DNA of 64,000 nucleotides from positions 744,001 to 808,000 of the forward strand of contig OZ037838.1 of assembly GCA_964035575.1 (NCBI GenBank), in the 5' to 3' direction. The DNA comes from Rhynchopus sp. YZ270_cl-10 (Eukaryota; Euglenozoa; Diplonemea; Diplonemida; Diplonemidae). Under the pieces are notes generated by a model. It was given only the letters and a program-made list of their open reading frames with translations, ran no database searches and was not told the DNA's origin. This document shows positions 1 through 11,200 of the stretch, one piece after another (the stretch's first letter is position 1; each line of letters starts with the position of its first letter). Both the position numbers and the translations under genes were made by a program.

Positions 1-403
1 CGCGCGCGCAAAAAAAAAGTTTTTTAAAAAAGTTTTTCCTGAAAAAAAGTTGTGGGAACAGGGTGATCCTGTGGGCTTTTTATAAAATCGCCTCACGGGC
101 CCCAAAAACGGGTGACCCAAAACACAGTTTTTTAGCATTTCCGGAATCCGTCCAGAAAGTGGTGGGGTCAATCTCGAAAATTGGACAATTTTTTGACCAC
201 TTAAATTTTTGAAAATATGAGCCCGGTCACAATATCAATTATTAAAGTTATTACACAGAGACCCGAAGGGTTGGTTGTGATGTATAGGTCTTGTGCCAAA
301 TGTTGTTCAGCAACAAAGAGAAAGCGATTATCACTGAGGTTGAGCTTCATCTTAGTTGAAATTCATCTTGCCCTTTTTTGCGGCTTTGTACAGAAACCAC
401 CGT

Positions 404-465
404 ATTTTTACCCCGCGTATAGGCGCGTACACGGTCCTATACGGTCATGTACGCGGGGTAAAAAT
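404..465. repeat. Short inverted repeat (foldback)
   Basis: Two 16-bp arms, 404-419 and 450-465, are perfect reverse complements of one another around about 30 bp. It resembles the other small foldback sequences in this window. It lies upstream of the first recognisable channel exon, probably in an intron. Confidence 0.6.
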
Positions 466-552
466 CAGGTGGAGAAAGAGTCTTCGGGGATAAATGATTG
501 TCCAGGTAACACTATAATGTTATGAGAACCACCCCACACCCACCAACCACAG

Positions 553-3302
553 GGCAACCCAACGAAGAAGGAAGTGTTTGTGCAGTACTTTCGGAAGTGG
601 TTCTTTATTGATTTGCTGTCTGCGTTTCCGTTTCACATAGTCTTGTTTTTAATGTATGTTTTTCTTCTTCTTTGTTAGTCTCTCTGAGGGAAAATGACAT
701 TTTAAAAAGGGTGCAAGCATTCAGCACTCTTACGCTGTGTTGTCCTCGTCTTTTGAGTTTCGATTTTATATAAAGTTTCTCCCTTTTTTTTCGCTCTTCC
801 AAATCCGATTTGTAATACACAAAAAACAAAAAAAAAATATACAGCGGAAACGAAACGCTGCACACTGTGCTGTACCACCTGACACTGCTGAGACTACTGC
901 GTGTCTTCACCTATTTCAGACAGGTCAACAAAGAAGCGATCAGTGCAAGGTATGTTGGATGCCTCTCTCCCCCCCCCCCCCCCCTTTTAAAATACATTCA
1001 ACCAAAAAGCTTGGTGTCTGCATAAGCGCGGCTTTGAGAATTTTTTTCACTTCTTCACTTCTCTTCGTTGTACACTTCTGAATTTTCACTTCTTTTCATT
1101 AGAAAATAATATGAAATAAAATTTTCATACTATATCTGTTACAACGTTATCGAAAACATAAAGAACGTTGAAGTGTTATTTTATGAATTTTTTTTTTTTT
1201 TCAACTGGACAACAGATGGACAAAACTCCATCTTTCGATTGAAAATTATATCTTAATATTTTTGCCACTCCACACCTCCACACCTCCACACCTCCACACC
1301 TCCACACCTCCACACCTCCACACCTCCACACCTCCACACCTCCACACCTCCACACCTCCACACCTCCACACCTCCACACCTCCACACCTCCACACCTCCA
1401 CACCTCCACACCCCCTCCCCCTCCCCCTCACAGCTACATCAAGACGCACTACCAGTTAGTCCCTTTGATTTTGATGGCCTTCTGGAGCATCGCTGCACTC
1501 CACTTGATGGTGGTGGTCCGTCTTGCGCTCATATCCGATAGACGCAAGGAGGACTACGCATACATAAATGCCATCTACTACGTGCTCTATACAGGTCTGC
1601 CACACACACCCTCGCCCATTTCCCACCCGCTCCCCAAAGCGATGACATTGTATGCCATATTCGCGTTTACGAACTGAGCTATGATGGCCCTTCGTTTTAG
1701 CACGTTGTTTTTCTTTCTTTTTTTTCTTTTTTGAGATTTTTTTTGACATTACTTAAAACAGTGACAACCGTTGGCTATGGGGATGTGGAGGTGATAACAG
1801 AGCTGGAGAGGATATATGCCTGCTTTCTCTTCATTTTCGGTACCATTGCGAATGCTGCTATCATTGGAAAGCTTTCGAAAATCATGCAGGCGCACAATAT
1901 CGAGAGTGAACGGAAACAACGGATGATGGAGACTCTCGCGGTGCTGAAGTACTTCAACATACCGCGGAGCCTGCAGCAGGAGGTACTGGCCTTTCAGTCG
2001 CACATCTTGGCGCAGAATGTAGGAAGCAGCTATAGCCAGATCATCAATGGGTTGCCAGATGCCATGAGGCAGCAGATTGGTCTATATGTCAAGATAAAGT
2101 TTGTATCCACGGTAGATATGTTCCGTGACGCAGACCAAGGCTGCAAAGTTGCGCTCGCAGAAAACCTCAAAAACGTTGTCTTCGCACCAGGTCAATACAT
2201 CATCAAAGCCGGCGAGGCTGGGCAAGAAATGTTTTTCATGGGGCATGGTTATGCTGACGTGCTTACCCCTGGAGGGGATTATCTGGCTACAATAAAAAAA
2301 GGAGGGTTTTTTGGAGAAATCGCGCTATTAATAGAGACGAAACGAACTGCAAGCATCAAGGCGCTAACCTACTGCGATTTGTTCCGGTTAGATAAAGAGG
2401 ATTTTCATAAAATTCTTGTTGAATTTCCGAATTTTAATGAACAGATTCAGAATGAGATTGCAACGCGGAAGGAACAGATTGAGAAGCAAAAACGCGAGAG
2501 GGACGATACCAAGGTACAAAAGGATTCCGAAGAGAAACAGGAGAAGCCACCTGACAACCCTGGTACTCCTTCTTCTACCAAAGACAACAGCGACCCTCTA
2601 GAATGTAGCCATAGCACACGAGACGCGCCGTTTGGTCGTTCCTTTGCGATGCCGGCCCTACGAGAATCGGTATCCGTCTCGTCAAGCATGCTCCCTGGCG
2701 GGTCTGAAAGAGACAGTGTGATGAGTACAAGCGGTGGGGAATCCTTTCAGATGACCAATTCAGAACTCGTCCAGACCTTGCGTTCATTGAAGAGAAGACC
2801 TCTCCCAAGAAGCAGACAACGTCGTTCGGTCATCCCTTCCCCAAACGTCGAGGTGCTTGACGAAACGATGCGATTGTGCAAGCCACCGAACGGACGCTCC
2901 TCTCCTAGAGGTGGCGTCTATCCACATAGCTATTCGCAACCGATTTCTCGGATGTCTCTCGCTGAAATGCAGGACAGCGATCTTGACTTAGGAAGACGCA
3001 GTTCAGCAGGATTGATGAGTTTCGATGCAAAGCCAAGAGATCCATTTGAGAAGCTTGGCGAGCTGGGGGACATTCTCCTGGAAATTCAAGGCTCCGTAGC
3101 GACTCTGGAAACCCGTATGACAGAAATGGAAGGTCAAAACCAAAACACCGCAAAACAACGAGCCTCACGAAAGCAGACACGAATCGACGTAGAGGGCCAC
3201 CCCGCTGATACACCACACCCCCTTTTAATCCCAAATGTGGCAAATGAATCAGAAAAACGGCCAAGCGTAACCTTCGAGGAGACAGAAGAGGGCGATGGAT
3301 GA
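553..3302 (+). CDS. Voltage-gated-like K+ channel with cyclic-nucleotide-binding domain, 5' incomplete
   Basis: Exons that keep frame across GT-AG introns: 553-653, 845-949, 1434-1594 and 1762-3302 (635 codons visible, stop TGA). Exon 553-653 reads YFRKWFFIDLLSAFPF, typical of the S2-S3 linker and S3 of EAG/HCN/CNG channels. Exon 845-949 is S4-like with spaced arginines (LTLLRLLRVF). Exon 1434-1594 is S5 and the pore helix. The last exon starts with the K+ selectivity filter TVGYGD, then S6, a C-linker and a CNBD whose phosphate-binding cassette is intact (FGEIALL, then KRTAS). A long Ser/Pro/Lys-rich tail follows. The expected product is a plasma- or ciliary-membrane K+ channel tuned by cAMP or cGMP. 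S1, S2 and the start codon were not found and may lie before the window. The 950-1433 intron carries a minisatellite. It could be EAG-, HCN- or CNGK-type. Confidence 0.88.
1270..1412 (+). repeat. 8-bp minisatellite (CACACCTC) in a channel intron
   Basis: About 18 nearly perfect copies of an 8-bp unit, ending about 20 bp before the 3' splice site at 1433. The pyrimidine-rich strand is the sense strand, so the array may serve as an extended polypyrimidine tract. The ORFs across it on both strands come from the repeat and are not genes. Confidence 0.95.
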
Positions 3303-4760
3303 GGGGAAAAGGGAGGGGAGGGAGAAACAGATGACATGGAGTATGGGTTTTTGAAAAAAAGAAAAGAAAAAACAAACGAAATAAACAATGTTCCTAAAGC
3401 CTATCGATTATGGATTTTTTTTTGGAAAAAATATTTTTGTTCTGTTTTCTTCAAAGGGTGGTCAAGATGGGGTAAAATTTAAGTGGTGAAAAAAATGTTC
3501 ATTTTCCGCGACCCCATCATGAGTCTGGAAGTGCAAAAATCCGTAGCAAAAAGAAAGAAAGAACAAGCCAAGAACAGAGCGCCTTCTAGCTAGCACTTTA
3601 CAGTGAAATGAAGGGCGGGGCAGGGGGGGACTAGCTTGGCCATGTAATTGGGTCAGCTGATCCACTTCCTAAATTTAATACAAACTACGCAACTCCAACA
3701 ATTTATCAAAAAAAGATTTAAAGTATGGTGTGATTCAGGGGGTAAGGCCAACCCATGGAAGAACCACGGGGGAACCACGGAGAACTGTTTTTGGGCTATA
3801 TTAAGATTTGCGGAGCACCTTCGGGGGGAACCACGGTATAACCACAGAGAATCCGTTTGGTGATGACACCAAAGAAGGCGAACTTTTTATTCCCATTTTT
3901 GTAGAACGAGCTGTATTATAGTGGGAAAGTGAGTGGCATGTCAAAACTTTTTATAAAAAAAACCCTCTTCAAAAAAAGCAAGTGACTTCCTGTCTAAAAC
4001 TCAACCAAAAAGAAAATTTTGTACCGAGTCTGCAAGCCGTTGCACGCTTACTGTATTTCACCCCCCTCTTTTTATAAAGTTTGTTTTTTTGTTTTTTGTT
4101 TTTTGTTTTTTGTGCTTTCATCCGGGGCTGGCATCGTGCATAGATTATTCTGAGGCGTGCCTACACTAATAACTATCCTACATTTCTCTCTCTCTCTCTC
4201 ACTCTCTCTTCTCTTTGTTGTTGTTGTTTTACTTTTTGTTTCCATTTTCTGTGGAAGTGAACAAGGCTTTCCAGCCCTGTTAACGCAATGCGACTAAAAA
4301 GCGAGGAGATTATATGAAAATAAAAATTCGAGGTGACTACACTTTGTCAAGCACTGATGAAGTCCACCTCTGTTTACAACTAATGTATGCGTTTAGGACT
4401 GAAACATGGACTTGTGGTACAGATGTACCACCCTACAAAAATTTTTGAATATGCATATTTACAAAAAAACAAAAACAAAACAAAAAGGATCCAAAAATAC
4501 AACAAAAAAGATTGATGAATAACCAATGTTCAAAACATTAAGTAATCTAATCAGACTACACTTTGTCAATTTATCAAAAAAAAAGTCGAGATTGCACAAA
4601 CTGTGGCAACACAACTGAGGCAACTATAGTAGTTACTATACTAATCCAAAAAAAAATATTAAAAAGCAAAACAAAACACTCTGCGAATTAATAGCCTATT
4701 TGCATGCCCGAGGATGAATTTATTCTCTCCCCCCGGCTTGTTACCACTCCATACAGCAAA
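3303..4760. other. Intergenic, no gene seen
   Basis: AT-rich, with long homopolymer runs and CT microsatellite (4191-4215). A short repeat of GGAACCACGG-like words lies at 3760-3845. No ORF has coding character. Confidence 0.6.
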
Positions 4761-4767
4761 ACACAGT

Positions 4768-4822
4768 GGAGCTCATCCTTGGGGGTGTGTCTACACTACT
4801 ACAACAGAGATTTCAAATTTAT
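4768..4822 (+). repeat. Dispersed repeat, TCATCCTCGGGTGTCTACAC family
   Basis: Related copies lie at about 18824-18880, 43690-43765 and 56822-56880. The best copy (43690) begins TAGTATAGTGG, which matches a tRNA A-box. The 19055 region shares only that A-box-like start. The family may be tRNA-derived (SINE-like). Confidence 0.5.
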
Positions 4823-4840
4823 TACAATATGGTGCTTTCG

Positions 4841-4902
4841 GAAGTCGGTCAGCGACCTGTCAATATCGACCCCTCCCGGAGCACCACAATACATTTTTTT
4901 TC
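4841..4902 (+). promoter_or_regulatory. Leader block shared upstream of two genes
   Basis: A stretch of about 60 bp with core CTGTCAATATCGACCCCTCC recurs at 7041-7101. Both copies sit upstream of an ORF on the same strand (5114 and 7134), at about 210 and 33 bp. This suggests a common promoter or 5' leader element, though a repeat insertion is not excluded. Confidence 0.45.
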
Positions 4903-5113
4903 TCTTTCATTGATACAAAAGACAGTATTGCCACAATAACAACCAACTCCCTCCTTTTTCAAGGAATGGCCCAAGAAAATAACAAAAAAAAAAAAAAAAG
5001 CGATTCTTTTACATTCTACATCCCCCACCTTCAAACCACATCCAACCAGAATACACCCAGAGTGATCCAACCCCATATTTTTTTTTGCAAAATTCTTAAC
5101 CCCATTTCCTCTC

Positions 5114-6682
5114 ATGGACCCTCCTCCTCAGCACAGCCCATTTCATGAAACGCTGCCTTGTTCTAAGAAGAGGATGTGGCTGGTTGGGGAGGAGGGTGGG
5201 CGTGTGGTGAGGAGGAGACTTGATGCAGCTGGGGACGTGGTCGCAGAAGTGGCGAAGCTGTCGGAAGAGCAGGGAGTTCTGTGTGTACCGAATGCGGCAG
5301 GGGATGGTTGGGGCGACCTGGGCACAACGATTGCGGCATGTCTGCCACTACTCCAGACCCTTGGTGTTGGGAACACATTCTTCGAAGGAACCATCCGAAA
5401 GCTCAGCTCCCGCCTCACCTCGCAGCTTCCCACCCTCTCACAGCACCACCCTGAAGTCCTTCTCTCCTCTCTACAGCATCTTGCTCCATTCTCATCTAGC
5501 CCAAGCATCGCAACGCTTTCTGTTGCCATAGCTGGTTCTCTTCTACAGCGTAAGGACTATACGGTACAAAAACTCCCCCAAAATACGCAAAATTTGTTGC
5601 AAAAGGAGTCCGCCCTTACTATGCCTGATTTAGAAGGGCGTGCGAAGGTGTGGTGTCATTGTCTGAATCGGTTGACGGCAGATATTTTGACGCTCCGGAA
5701 GCTTGCGGATTACAGTGGGTTTGCGTACCAAAGACAGACGGATTTTGTGTTGAATTTCGCGGCGAGGATGGGTCCGGAAGGGGATGTGTTTCTCGATCGG
5801 AAGAAATTACCTCCGATGTTCCGTTCGATCCGTCCGTTGACAACTGCATTAAACCCTGCTTTGATCGCACAACTCCAAAACGTTCATGTCGCAGTAGGGG
5901 ATTCAAAAGCCGCCTCCTTCTTTTTTTGTACATTTTACCATCATTGGGCGGTTTTGCCTGCGTTGGTTGCACTAGGAGAAGAGATATATGGTGCTTCGAC
6001 AGATGGGTTTGTCGAACGTCCAGCATCATTAGCACAGTTTGGATCCATGCAGGCAGTGCTCAATGATGAGGTCTACAAAGGGGAGCATTGTAGCCTTGCA
6101 CTACGAATGCCATTTGTTTCGAGTGCATTGCATTTTGCGGTATTTTATATTACAGATGTCAGGTCAATTCAAGCAAAGAACGTGCTTGCGGGGTTGTTCA
6201 AATTGCTGAAGAGAGTTCATATGGTGAGGACCACTGATACGGTGTTAACTGCATATCTCAATGCAGTACATTCTGCGGTAAAAGGAGAGATGGCAGCACT
6301 GTCAACAATAATCTCGGATACTTCTGATGTTGTGCTGATCGCGCTCTCAATGCATCTGTTTGTCGCATTGCTGTCAAGCGGAATGACGGTGCATCCAATG
6401 CTTGACGTTCTCCTCCGAGGTCTGGGAGTTTCTATTCCCCGCTCTTCAGGTACACATTGGGAAGACCATTTAGCCCTTACCGTTACCGCTGTAGGTCAAA
6501 GTGTACAGCGTTCCCGTGCAGGAGCGCTTAGTGTTGCCGGCATGGTTGCAGAGCACCTCCTTATACCCCTCAAACGTGCGGGGAAGCAGCAAAGCTCTTT
6601 AGAGTCCTTCCTCTTTAAGGCGTGTACATATGTGCATATGCCCGAAGAGCTGCCAAAATCGGTGAAGGATTTAGAGGGTTGA
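5114..6682 (+). CDS. Unrecognised 522-aa helical protein
   Basis: A long uninterrupted ORF with coding-like composition, ending TGA. No family was recognised. The sequence is rich in Leu, Ala, Ser and Val and reads as a run of amphipathic helices, which would suit an all-alpha solenoid (inference). Several hydrophobic stretches (about residues 405-440) look like buried helices rather than clear membrane segments. There is no signal peptide and no catalytic motif. The first ATG (5114) follows a pyrimidine-rich leader. An in-frame ATG at 5174 (MWLVGEEGG) is an equally plausible start because the first 20 residues are Pro/His/Ser-rich. No intron is needed. The block at 4841-4902 is shared with the next gene's upstream region. 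Confidence 0.75.
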   Translation: MDPPPQHSPFHETLPCSKKRMWLVGEEGGRVVRRRLDAAGDVVAEVAKLSEEQGVLCVPNAAGDGWGDLGTTIAACLPLLQTLGVGNTFFEGTIRKLSSRLTSQLPTLSQHHPEVLLSSLQHLAPFSSSPSIATLSVAIAGSLLQRKDYTVQKLPQNTQNLLQKESALTMPDLEGRAKVWCHCLNRLTADILTLRKLADYSGFAYQRQTDFVLNFAARMGPEGDVFLDRKKLPPMFRSIRPLTTALNPALIAQLQNVHVAVGDSKAASFFFCTFYHHWAVLPALVALGEEIYGASTDGFVERPASLAQFGSMQAVLNDEVYKGEHCSLALRMPFVSSALHFAVFYITDVRSIQAKNVLAGLFKLLKRVHMVRTTDTVLTAYLNAVHSAVKGEMAALSTIISDTSDVVLIALSMHLFVALLSSGMTVHPMLDVLLRGLGVSIPRSSGTHWEDHLALTVTAVGQSVQRSRAGALSVAGMVAEHLLIPLKRAGKQQSSLESFLFKACTYVHMPEELPKSVKDLEG

Positions 6683-7040
6683 AAAAAAAAAATGTGAAAA
6701 ATTCAAAATGAAAGATTTGGATAGGATAGGGCATAGATTTCTATTCTGTTGTGTTCCCTTTGGAAAAGGATTTTCTTTTTTGTAGAGATTAGTTTAGACT
6801 GGGGGGGAGGGTGAGCCGAACGGAGTTGAGTTGGATTCCCTTTGGTGTGGGGGGAGGGGAGGGGAGGGGATGGGATGGGGGTGCACTTTGCGCATGGTGT
6901 CAGCTTTTTCTTTGATTGTTGTATCTTCCCCCAACACACCCATCCAATATTTCAAAAAGACGAAGGACCCCCTGAGATTGTTTTATTGTTCACTTAAATC
7001 TGCTATTGTGATAAAATTCTATAATTAATTGCTATGGGAA

Positions 7041-7101
7041 ATCAGTCAACAACCTGTCAATATCGACCCCTCCTGAAGCACCAATCAAGCATATTTTTTA
7101 G
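7041..7101 (+). promoter_or_regulatory. Leader block, second copy
   Basis: Matches 4841-4902 (core CTGTCAATATCGACCCCTCC, then GAAGCACCA and a T run). It ends about 33 bp before the ATG at 7134, so it probably overlaps the promoter or 5' UTR. Confidence 0.45.
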
Positions 7102-7133
7102 TTCACTCTACACAGAAAAAGCGATTTCAAACA

Positions 7134-7586
7134 ATGGCAGTGTCGACTGAGGGTGCGGTAGCAGAAACAAACACTACAACCACAACCACACCAAAGGTGG
7201 ATCTACGCAGTGTGTTTGATGCCGCAGCTGAAGCGCTGCCTGATCACGAGAAGCATCCCGCGCATGCATGCGTCGCACTGCACAAACTTCTCCACGCGGC
7301 GCCTGCCGATGCCCACATCTTCGACACACTAGGCCACACCTTCCGCACCTCGCACGCAGCAGGACTCCCACCAGGTGTCGCAGGGGTACCAGGCAAGTCG
7401 CTCATCCTCAAGGCTTATCAACTCTACCAAGAGAAGAAGGGCCCACCTCCAGCACGTCCGTCTGAGATGTCTGAGGCGGAGCTTGCGGAGTGGAAGAAGA
7501 GCGTCATCGAGGACTGGAAGGATATGAGCGAGCATCTGCAGAAGGCGGTGGCGATGCTGATGTCGCGGTTGGATAGCTTGCAGTAA
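7134..7586 (+). CDS. Unrecognised 150-aa protein
   Basis: A short intact ORF with strong coding composition (GC-rich third positions) in AT-rich surroundings, ending TAA. The first 22 residues are Ser/Thr-rich with a run of six Thr, probably disordered. Then comes a helical region with the His-rich segment HACVALHKLLHAAPADAHIF, and a charged C-terminal helix (SEAELAEWKKSVIEDWKDM). No signal peptide or membrane segment is seen. The family was not recognised. The start is supported by a purine-rich context (AACAATGG) and the nearby shared leader block. Confidence 0.75.
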   Translation: MAVSTEGAVAETNTTTTTTPKVDLRSVFDAAAEALPDHEKHPAHACVALHKLLHAAPADAHIFDTLGHTFRTSHAAGLPPGVAGVPGKSLILKAYQLYQEKKGPPPARPSEMSEAELAEWKKSVIEDWKDMSEHLQKAVAMLMSRLDSLQ

Positions 7587-8206
7587 GCTTGCTGGGGTGG
7601 GGGTGGGTGGTGGTCTGGGATACTGTGGAAAATGGCGTCCCGTTGGCGTGGGTATTACCGTAGTGTGGGCAAGAGATCTAGCCCTGTGTCATGTTGTGTG
7701 TTGTGTGCTCTTGTTCATGGGAGGTGTGGCAAAAATGTTCTAACCCTTTTAAAAGCCTTGGTTACGCTGTGACACATAGGTGTCTGGACGTTGCAGCGAA
7801 GTGCTTCAATTCTTCAATTTATCACATAAAAAAAATAAAATAGTTTCAGCGATGCCATAGTCTCACCCTGCAAAACGCCCCCCTTTTTCTCATTTATTCT
7901 CTCATATATTTTTACCATATCGCCCACCACGCGAAGGCACTTCGCTACTGTGTTCGCCTCACTGTATCCGTGCTTTATTGTAGTATCACGCATTAGGAGC
8001 ACCCACCTTACAACTACCTTTGGATTCTCTTCTTTTTGTGGTCACCATTCGAGTATCCTCAATATTTAATATGCCACACCTTTTCATCTCCCCCACCAGA
8101 CAGGTATTTACAAAAAAAGAAAAGAAAACAACTCTTGAAGCAACGCCCTGGGGGGGTTTTTTCTTCTCTCCCTCCCTTCGGGAGATTTAGATTTTAGTTT
8201 GTTGCG

Positions 8207-11200
8207 ATGGGTTCGATGCAGTCTCAAGCGAATGTTATCGACGTGGTGAACCGAGAGATGCACGTTGCAACAGATATGGACCGTTCTGCTGGAGCGCGCA
8301 TTGCTGCGATTCGGAGGCTTGAGGATGTATGCCACGACACGTTTGCTGCTCCGTTGTGCCAAGCTGCGCTCTCTGAGACTCATCATATTAACGAAATGCT
8401 TGTTCTGTTACTCGAACGGAATGAAGATATATGTACAACCGCCTTCAAGCTTGTACGCACTGTGACAACAACAAACGACTTCCATGTACGCGAGCTCATC
8501 GGAAAACGGCTAATGGAGGACTTACTCGAGCTTCTTGGATCTGGCGTATCCTCGCACGGTATGCTGGAAGATTTATTAACAATTGTCGCGAATTTGCTGG
8601 AAAGCAACTCCTGCCGCATGGAGCTCGAACGCGCTACACTAAAAAAAGCCCCCGGTGGAATAAAAGCCTTCATCGGATACCTCGACAGCAGAACACCAAA
8701 GGTACAGCTGGCAGCGTTGAAAGCGTTAAACGCGATGGCACAGATTAAGTCAGGGCGTGCGATTATTGCAAGCGAGTCTGTCCTTCCTGTGGTGGGGCTG
8801 TGTTTTGTGGATACGCTTTATGGGGAAATCAAGTATTATGCGGTGAAGTTGCTTGCAAGCCTGAGCAAGCAGGCAGAAGTGCGGAAGATTATAGGGCAAA
8901 AGGGTGTCGTCTTTCGCCTCACACAGACTGTTGTGAATGGCGCGCAGGACCCGCTTCTTAGCCAGCTTCTTGCCTCGATCTACTGCAACTTCACAACCAG
9001 CCAAGACGTCGAAGATGTCGAACCCGCAAAGATCTTTGTAATGATCTACTCCCTGATCTGCTCCAACCAGATGGACGACGTCATCCAAGGTCTCTGGGCC
9101 CTTGCAAACTCTCTAACCTCCCCGGTACTAAGGCGGGAGTTGATTGAGACGGATGGACTCAAAATTGTGTTTTCCATTCTGCGGTTGAGTGACGGCGAGC
9201 CACAGATCTGGTACGAGACGGGGCGGATCATCGCAGCCGTGGCTGGGGGCGGTGCCGTGGGGAAGGGTGTGCACTCTGACGAGGAGCAGGAGTACCTTGT
9301 GCGTGAGGGTGCTGTGGAGGCGTTGGTTGCCATCTACCAATGGTGCATCGATGGGTCGTGCATGCCGCGTGCATCTGCACCCGACGATGAGGGTGACGTC
9401 TCGCAGGCGCTCTTCGACAGCGACGGTAACAACGTTGCGTCGTCCACACATTTCATGTGCATGTCGGTCTGCACGCGAGCCCTGCGCTACCTCACCACAC
9501 GCGCCCACGTTTGCCACCTCCTCAGCGAACTGAAAGGACTCCGCGCTCTCGTCCAAGTCCTCAAAGCAGATTGGGACACTGAAGCGCAAGAGCACGCCTC
9601 CTGTGCCATAGCCAATATAGTACTCATCAGTGAGCCCTGCCATGAGCTTGTCACACGTCATGAAGTGGTGCCCTCACTGATCGACCTGGTGCGCAACTCC
9701 ACGCACGACCTCATCCACAAGGAGGCCGCCAACGCGCTAGGAAACCTGTGCGCCATCGGTGGGCAGTATCTGCGTGAGATTATCAATGCTGGCGGCACGA
9801 TGGCGTTGATAGGTGTTCTGCAGCGCGAGCACTGCACTGTCGCGACAGCAACGCATGTCATCCGCGCGCTGGGCCTTCTGGACACGAACGACGCCAAGAT
9901 CGAGATGCTGAGTGGCGGTGGGCTGAAGCACATTATGCGTTTCGTTGTGACCGAATGTGCTGCACTACGCCGTGTGTGCGCGATTGCGATACGCTCACTA
10001 TCAGAAGTGCCCGAGGACGCGTGGCGCATCATGATGGTCGGCGACGGCGCAATGGAGGCTTTGGTGTTTCTTCTTGCCGACGACGACATCAGCACGATCC
10101 GCGAGTCGGCACGCGCCGTAGCGATGCTTACACAGCTGGAGTCGAACAAAACCTCCTGCACCGGAGAAGGCATCAACGCAGTGGTCGGGCACCTCGCAAA
10201 CACAGACCGCGAGTTGTGCATGTCGATCCTCAGCATCATCGGCAACGTCTGCACCGTCACCGAGGTGGTTGAGTCGATACCACACCTCGACACCGTCATC
10301 CGCCAGATCTGCTACGTCCTCCAGATGAACGCCTTCTCACTCACCCTGCAGGCCACCCGCTGTCTGGTGTCTCTCACAAAGCTGACCCGCTGCACAGCAA
10401 CGGTCCTCGCCACGATCCCTGCCTCGGTGTTCATTGAGATGACACTGTCGCACCACGCCACCTTGCAGATGCATGCTGTCAACGTCGTCACAAACCTTGC
10501 CATGGATCCGAACAACTGGAAGGCCCTGCGCGAGGCTCAGGTGTCTCAGGTATTATCATCGCTGTTCAGCTCCGACAGCTTTGACGTTATATTGCAGGCA
10601 GTGCAGTGCATGGGGTACATTGTGGCAGACCCGATCTGCCAGGAGGAGATCCTGAGCGACGGGCTGCTGATCAGCATGTTGGTTGATGTGGCGAAGAAGG
10701 CGGGGGACGTTGCCATTTCGCCGGACCCTAATATGCCGGGTTTCGTTGCATCACGCAACCTGCAGATGCTGGAGCGGGTTCTCGGCGCTATTAAACAGTT
10801 TGCAAATACAGAGGAAGGTGCACGAGGCTTGGTGGAAGTGTACTGCTGCCTCCCTCTTTTGCTTGAATGCATTGACTGCTCCACCTTAGAAGTCCGCAAC
10901 GAAGCGACAGGATGCCTCGCCATGCTCGCAGAACACCCCGAACAATGCGCTGCCATCGTCGAGGACGGTGGTGTAGAGAAGGTGGTGCAGGCACTACGGG
11001 CCGCCACCGCGCACCTGGCAGAGATGGAAGGCGACATAGCTGTTATCTCGAAGCGTCTTGGCGTGAACAAACTGTTGGAGATGAAACAACAGGACGACGA
11101 GGATGAGGAGGACGAGAAGATGTTCGATCTCTTCGAGCAGCGTGAGGAGCTGGTGCACTCGATGAACCAGCAGCTGCAGCTCAGCAAACAGACCCTGCAG

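Noticed and set aside
217-525. 102-aa ORF as a first channel exon
   Set aside because: Crosses an inverted repeat and shows no S1/S2 features.
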